NCBI GenBank assembly: GCA_001936135.1
Contig: CP012818.1
Location: forward strand, 2,581,873 to 2,645,872
Direction: 5' to 3'
DNA length: 64,000 nt
From: Saccharomycopsis fibuligera x Saccharomycopsis cf. fibuligera
Lineage: Eukaryota; Ascomycota; Saccharomycetes; Ascoideales; Saccharomycopsidaceae
A model generated the notes under the pieces. That model ran no database searches. It worked only from the letters and a program-made list of their open reading frames with translations, and had not been told where the DNA came from. Below are positions 59,371-64,000 of this stretch, piece by piece (within the stretch, counting starts at the first letter, position 1; each line of letters starts with the position of its first letter). The translations under genes and the position numbers were made by a program.

Positions 59371-60500
59371 GAAGATCATAATTTAACAGGCAAGTCGGAG
59401 GCTGTCAAATTATCAGAGATTTGAGCTGCTACAACGGATGTTTGAGGGTGGTGAGTGACACACACAGAGAGAGATAGAGCTACGAGGCTGGATTGCATTA
59501 TGCATGTCGGGAAGATCATGGATAGAACATGGGGAAGAAAAACGAGGTAGTATGCAGCTAATATGGTGGGAATGCGGGCACAGACAAAGGTAGTGAACAG
59601 GAGCAAAATAGCATTATGAGCTTTACTTTAGTAACATATAACACGGGTGTAAAAATAAAATAAAGTTAGATAATCGTATTATAAAAACAAAGCAAAGGGT
59701 CAGAAGTGTGGATCAAGGTCAAGCACTTAATAATGAAAAACAATCACGATACTGCAGGTGGGACGGATCGTGGTGAACAAGTACTGAAAGGACGCACTGG
59801 AGGTATAAAAGGATGGGTGCTGTAAAGAAAGGGGAAGTTATTGTAACAGACTAAAATGATATATGGCAAGGGGGCAGAAGTAGTAATTGCATCGAGCACG
59901 CAAAAGGTAATTAATAAAGGGTTGTATACAATTGGAGATGGTCGGAATTGAGATTGGAGCAGGCAAGAGAGCGGTGTGAAGACAGATTCTGTGCAACGTC
60001 AATTAGTTAACACGCTTGTCAAGTAAGAAGCTATTAGAGTGATGGCTAGGGTTGGACAATTTATGGTTGCTGAGAACAGGCAAGATCACAGAAGAAAAAA
60101 CAAAAAAACGATTGGAATATGGAAAGGAGACAGTTCGGGGTGAGAAAAAGGCAGCAGCTAGCGTATATATTGGCTAAGGGCAGGGTGTAAGAGTCGCTGG
60201 GGAGCAAGACAAGACAAAACGCGATGCGTTTATAGAGTTTAGGATATCGGATAGATGAGAAAAAAAGCGATGAAGTGGAGCAAGAGCAGCGTTCAGGTAA
60301 TAAGTTGAGAAAATATTTATGCTTGTCAGAAGCAAAGAGCATCAGCTGGAAAACAAGTGGGACAGTGCGGTGCAAGTTGTGTGGGGAAATAAGGAAGAAG
60401 TATAAAAAGAAAAACACGAGAGAATTAGTAAGAACAATACTGTAGCAGTAATATTAGTGCAGCAGTGATAATAGAGCAGAGAAAAAAGTGAAAAAAAAAA
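59371..60500. other. purine-biased non-coding DNA
   Basis: No gene and no long repeat recognised. The plus strand becomes increasingly rich in A and G, passing gradually into the satellite to the right. Minus-strand frames here reflect the lack of A on that strand. Confidence 0.5.
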
Positions 60501-63110
60501 CAGTGATTTAATGTAAAGCTTTTAGAGAGTCAAAAAAAAGGAGGGTGCAAAGGCAATGGAAAACAAACGGACGAGATGCAAATGCAACGGGAGGAATACG
60601 AGCAGAATGTGGAGATAACAGGAAGAAGTGGGTATAAAGAGAATAGGCAGAAATAGCTTGATATTGTAAGGGTGGAGGGAAGATAGTAAATATAGAACAA
60701 GTGACAAAGAAAGGTATTGTATTGGTAACATGTATGTGGTGTAAGGGTGGTATGATAATGACTGATACAAGAGAGTAGGAAGAGCGTCGACAAGATAAGA
60801 AGTCAGTATTAAGCGAAATGGTGTAGTGCAGTAGCAGTAGGCAGACAGTGGAAAGAGTACGAGTTACAAAAAGGTATTATATTGGCAATTTACGTGTGGT
60901 GTAAGGGTGGTAAGTAAAAGAGAGTAATACAAGAAGTATGGATAGTGTCAGGAAGGTAGTAAGAAAACAGTAGTAAGTGTAGCAGTAGGAAGATAGTGGA
61001 AAGAGTACGAGTGACAGAAAGGTATGGTATTGGTAATATATGGTTGTAGGATGGTGGTAAGTGAGAGAATGATACGACAGTATGAAAGAACGTCGAGATA
61101 ATAGAACAGGGGAAAGAGAAAACAGTATGAAGTAGTAGTAAAAAGATAGTAAAAATAGAAGTTACAGAAAAGTATTATAATGGTAATAAAATCGCAGGAG
61201 GGTGGTACGAGAGAGATTGATATGACAGTACGGAAAGGCGTCGGGAAGATAATAAAACAGTGTGTAGAAAAAATAAAAGACGTAGTGCAGTAACAGTAGA
61301 ACGATAGTAAAGACAGTAGGGAATATGAGTGACGGACAAGTATTACAATGGTTATATATAGTTGTAAAAGGGTGGCAAGTGAGAGATTGATACAAGATAG
61401 TATGAAAGTGCGTGGGGAAAGAAGTGAAAAGACAGAGGAAAAACAATGGAAAGAATAAAGTAGCGACAAAAAAATATATCGGTAATATAGAGTCGTAAAA
61501 GGGTGTTACGACAGACAACGGTACAATACAGTACAGAAGGATGTGGAGATAGTACAAGAGGGGAAAGATAGAGGAAAGAGTATGATAACAGAAAAGTATT
61601 ATAAAGATAATATGGGAAAAGTAGCGGGTGGTATGTGAGAAAGTGATACAACACAGTACAGAAAGGCGTCGGGAAGGTAGTAAGAGAAAAAAAAAGGAAG
61701 GTAGTGGAAAGGATAGGAGTAACAGAGAAGTAATTTGTTGATAATATAATATCGCAGGAGAACGGTATTTGTGAGGTAACAATAGAAGATCGTATGCAAG
61801 GGCGTCGGGAAGTGCGTCGGGAAGGTATTAAAAATAATATGAAAATAATGGAAAAAGAATAAAAGTGACAAAAAGTATTATATTGATAATATGGGGTAGT
61901 TATGATGATGGTAAGCAAAGGTGTCGAGGTAATAGAACAGAGAGAAGAGAAAAGATATATTGCAGTAGTATTAGAACGATAGAAAAGATAATAGGAGTAG
62001 CAGACAGGTATTATATTGGCAATACGGGGCAGGTAGGAGGGTGGTAAGTGAGAGAAATTGATACAAGATATTTTGCAAGGGTGTCGGGAAGGTGTTAAAA
62101 ATAATAGGAAAATAATGGAAAGAATGAAAGTGACAAAAAGTATTATAAATGTAATATATGGAGAAGTAAGAGGGTGGTAAGTGAGAAAGATTGATACACG
62201 ACAGAACGGAAGAGCGTCGGGAAGGTAGTAAGAAAACGATATTAAAAATAATAGGAGTAGCAGACAGGTATTATATTGGCAATACTGGGGAGGCAGGAGG
62301 GTGGTAAGTGAGAAAGATTGATACACGATAGTACAGAAGGGCGTCGAAGTAGTAGAACAGCGGATAGATAGTGGAGAGAGAAGAAGTGACAGAAAAATAT
62401 TATATAGGTAAGATTCGAGAATGGTACAAGATAGTACGGAAGGGCGTTGGGACGGTAGTAAAAATAATAGGAAGATAATGGAAAGAATAGAAGTGACAGA
62501 AAAGTATTATATTAGTAATAAGGGAGAGGCAGGAGGGTGGTATGTTAGAGAATGGTACAAGATAGTACAGAAGGGCGTCGAGATAGTAGAACAGCGGAAG
62601 GGTAGAGGAAAGAATAGAAATTACAGAGAAATATTATATTGGTAAGATTGGAAAGGCAGGAGGGTGGGAAGTGAGCGAACAATACAAGATACAATGGGAG
62701 GGAGTTGGGAAGGTAGTAAGGAAACAGTAGGAAGAGAGCAGAAGTACGGCAGTAGTAGTAATAGAAGTTACAGACGAGTAATTTGTTGGTAATATAAGAT
62801 TGTAGGAGAAGTAGTAAAAAAGTGAGAATAATACGGGAGAAGCAGGAGGAAGGTATTGGTGAGAGAACAATACAAGATGAGAAAATAATAGAAGATGAGA
62901 AAATAATAGAAGATGAGAAAACAATACAAGATGTGAAAATAATAGAGGAGATTTTGCAAGGGTGTCGGGAATTTAGTAAGCAAACAGTAGGAAAATAGTG
63001 GAAAGGAAGAAGAGAAAAGTAATATATTGGTAATATATAGTTGCAGGAGGGTGGTATATGAGGGAATAATACAAGATAGAAATGAAGGGGGTTGGGAAGG
63101 TAAGAAAACA
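60501..63110. repeat. degenerate purine-rich satellite, unit about 130 bp
   Basis: Recurring landmarks: GGAGGGTGGTAAGTGAGAGA, then GAT/AATACAAGAT, then GGGCGTCGGGAAGGTAGTAA, then GTGACAGAAAAGTATTATATTGGTAATA. Intervals between GCGTCGGGAAGG-like blocks at 62215, 62341, 62443, 62574, 62700, 62960 and 63090 are 126, 102, 131, 126, 260 and 130 bp. Roughly 20 diverged copies. Copies drift in reading frame, so the long minus-strand frames (up to ~320 codons, starting at non-ATG codons) are not genes. Confidence 0.8.
62877..62948. repeat. 18-bp tandem repeat within the satellite
   Basis: Four copies of GATGAGAAAATAATAGAA and variants (third GATGAGAAAACAATACAA, fourth GATGTGAAAATAATAGAG), a local expansion inside the larger satellite. 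Confidence 0.85.
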
Positions 63111-63189
63111 GGGAGAAGAAAAAAAGTGGAAGGCAGGTAAGTGATAGAGTTGGAGTTATAAGTGGAGGATTGATTATATATGAGATGGA

Positions 63190-63865
63190 AGCAGGGAAAG
63201 TAGGCAAGGGCGGCGGGACGAATTGATTTTGAGAGGAGGAAAAGAGAAGGAGAGAAGAGGAAAGTGAAGAGTGGTAAATATGATAGGAGAAGAGGTGTAA
63301 GATGGGGAGAAAAGAGAAGAAGAGAAGAGAACGAAGAAGATGTAAAGAGAGATGTTAGGAAGGTGAGGGATAAGGAGATAAAAGAGCAAGAGATTGTATT
63401 GGAAGTGAAGAAGAAGATAAGATATATTTGAAGATGGGTAAGAGGGATATGAAAGACGGGTAAGGGTAGAGAGTGAGGCGGGAGCGATGTAAAAATTATT
63501 GAAGAGATTTTTATTTTTGAGGAAAAATAAAATATTTGACGGAGGGGAGTGGAGAGAAAGAGAGGAGGAAGGAGAAGATAAGAAGGGAGAAAGAGGAGTG
63601 GTGGAGGATATAATTGAAGAGATTATGGATGAGGTTATAAAATAGAAGAAGAAAAGAGAGAGAGGAGGGAAGAATGAGATTGAGATATGATGGAGTGTGG
63701 AGGGAATAAAGAGATTTGCAGAGAGAGAGAAGGTAGGAAGAGGAAGGAGAGGAATAAGGAATTGGAAAGGGAAATAAGAGGAGAGGAGAGAGAGAGAGAG
63801 AGGGAAGTAAGGATATGGGGGAGAAGAGAGAAGAGAGAAGAGAGAAGAGAGAAGAGGGAGGAGTG
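63190..63865. repeat. nearly pure polypurine tract
   Basis: About 680 bp dominated by G and A on the plus strand, with simple repeats such as (GA)n near 63783-63802 and AGAGAAG repeated five times at about 63826-63860. Pyrimidines are sparse. No coding potential. Confidence 0.8.
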
Positions 63866-64000
63866 ATGGGGACGTTCGAGGGCGTTGAGGGGCGTTTAAG
63901 TGCGTTGAGGAGCGTGGAGGAGCGTGGAGGGGAGGGAGGAGTAGAGAGGTGCGTTTTTGCGCGTTTTTTCGCGTGAGAGCGCGTTAGTTTGCAGATTATA
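63866..64000. other. G-rich GCGTTGAGG-repeat end segment
   Basis: Irregular repeats of GCGTTGAGG, GCGTGGAGG and GGGCGTT, then GCG-rich sequence (GCGCGTTTTTTCGCGTG). G clusters of 3-4 occur at short intervals. Not a recognisable telomere repeat, but composition changes sharply here. The window ends within it. Confidence 0.5.

Noticed and set aside
60948-63389. Long minus-strand open frames (up to about 324 codons) rich in F, L, Y, S
   Set aside because: They start at non-ATG codons, overlap in several frames, and follow from a pyrimidine-rich strand poor in A and hence in stops. The underlying 130-bp units shift frame from copy to copy.

Overview
The window is a piece of a budding-yeast (Saccharomycotina) chromosome. 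It runs from ordinary chromosome-internal genes on the left to repeat-rich, probably subtelomeric DNA on the right. The genes are uninterrupted and AT-rich, with N/S/D-rich low-complexity stretches. Orthologues of S. cerevisiae AVL9, the YLR108C/YDR132C BTB gene, TRM82, RGP1, YCF1 and a hexose transporter are recognisable. CTG is almost absent from conserved reading frames: I find one in-frame CTG in the 1581-codon YCF1 gene. That fits, but does not prove, a CUG-Ser-clade (Candida/Lodderomyces-like) yeast. If so, CTG should be read as Ser throughout.

Layout. 1-3936: 5' part of AVL9 (minus strand). 3937-17471: a 13.5-kb stretch without conventional genes. It holds a family of tiny minus-strand genes sharing W-x-C-[CH]-x-C-x(10)-C-x2-C-x-[HN]-x2-C-x2-C. 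Eight copies look intact and five are decayed; a ninth intact copy lies on the plus strand at 21766. Several are too short for normal gene calling. 17472-28880: BTB protein, TRM82 with PAC and RRPE promoter motifs, two unrecognised genes, a small secreted peptide gene and RGP1. 29146-44415: YCF1 with a Yap1-type site, an IFH1-like acidic protein, an LMO1-like protein and an HGT-type hexose transporter.

44416-52802: a degenerate inverted repeat, old AT-rich repeats, and a 5.6-kb Ty1/copia element inserted in those repeats about 390 bp upstream of an intron-containing tRNA-Phe gene. The element has LTRs of equal length that look identical, and a 5-bp target duplication. It also has a frameshifted gag, a GCG-AGG-C +1 recoding site between gag and pol, a 51-bp coding minisatellite and a deleted reverse transcriptase.

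52954-64000: three copies of a 0.9-1.8-kb repeat alternating with arrays of a 266-bp unit, then a degenerate purine-rich satellite of about 130 bp, a nearly all-purine tract and a short G-rich end. I see no genuine protein gene to the right of the tRNA.

The strongest candidate for something undescribed is the cluster of zinc-binding microprotein genes and its graveyard of decayed copies. The recoding site of the copia element comes second.
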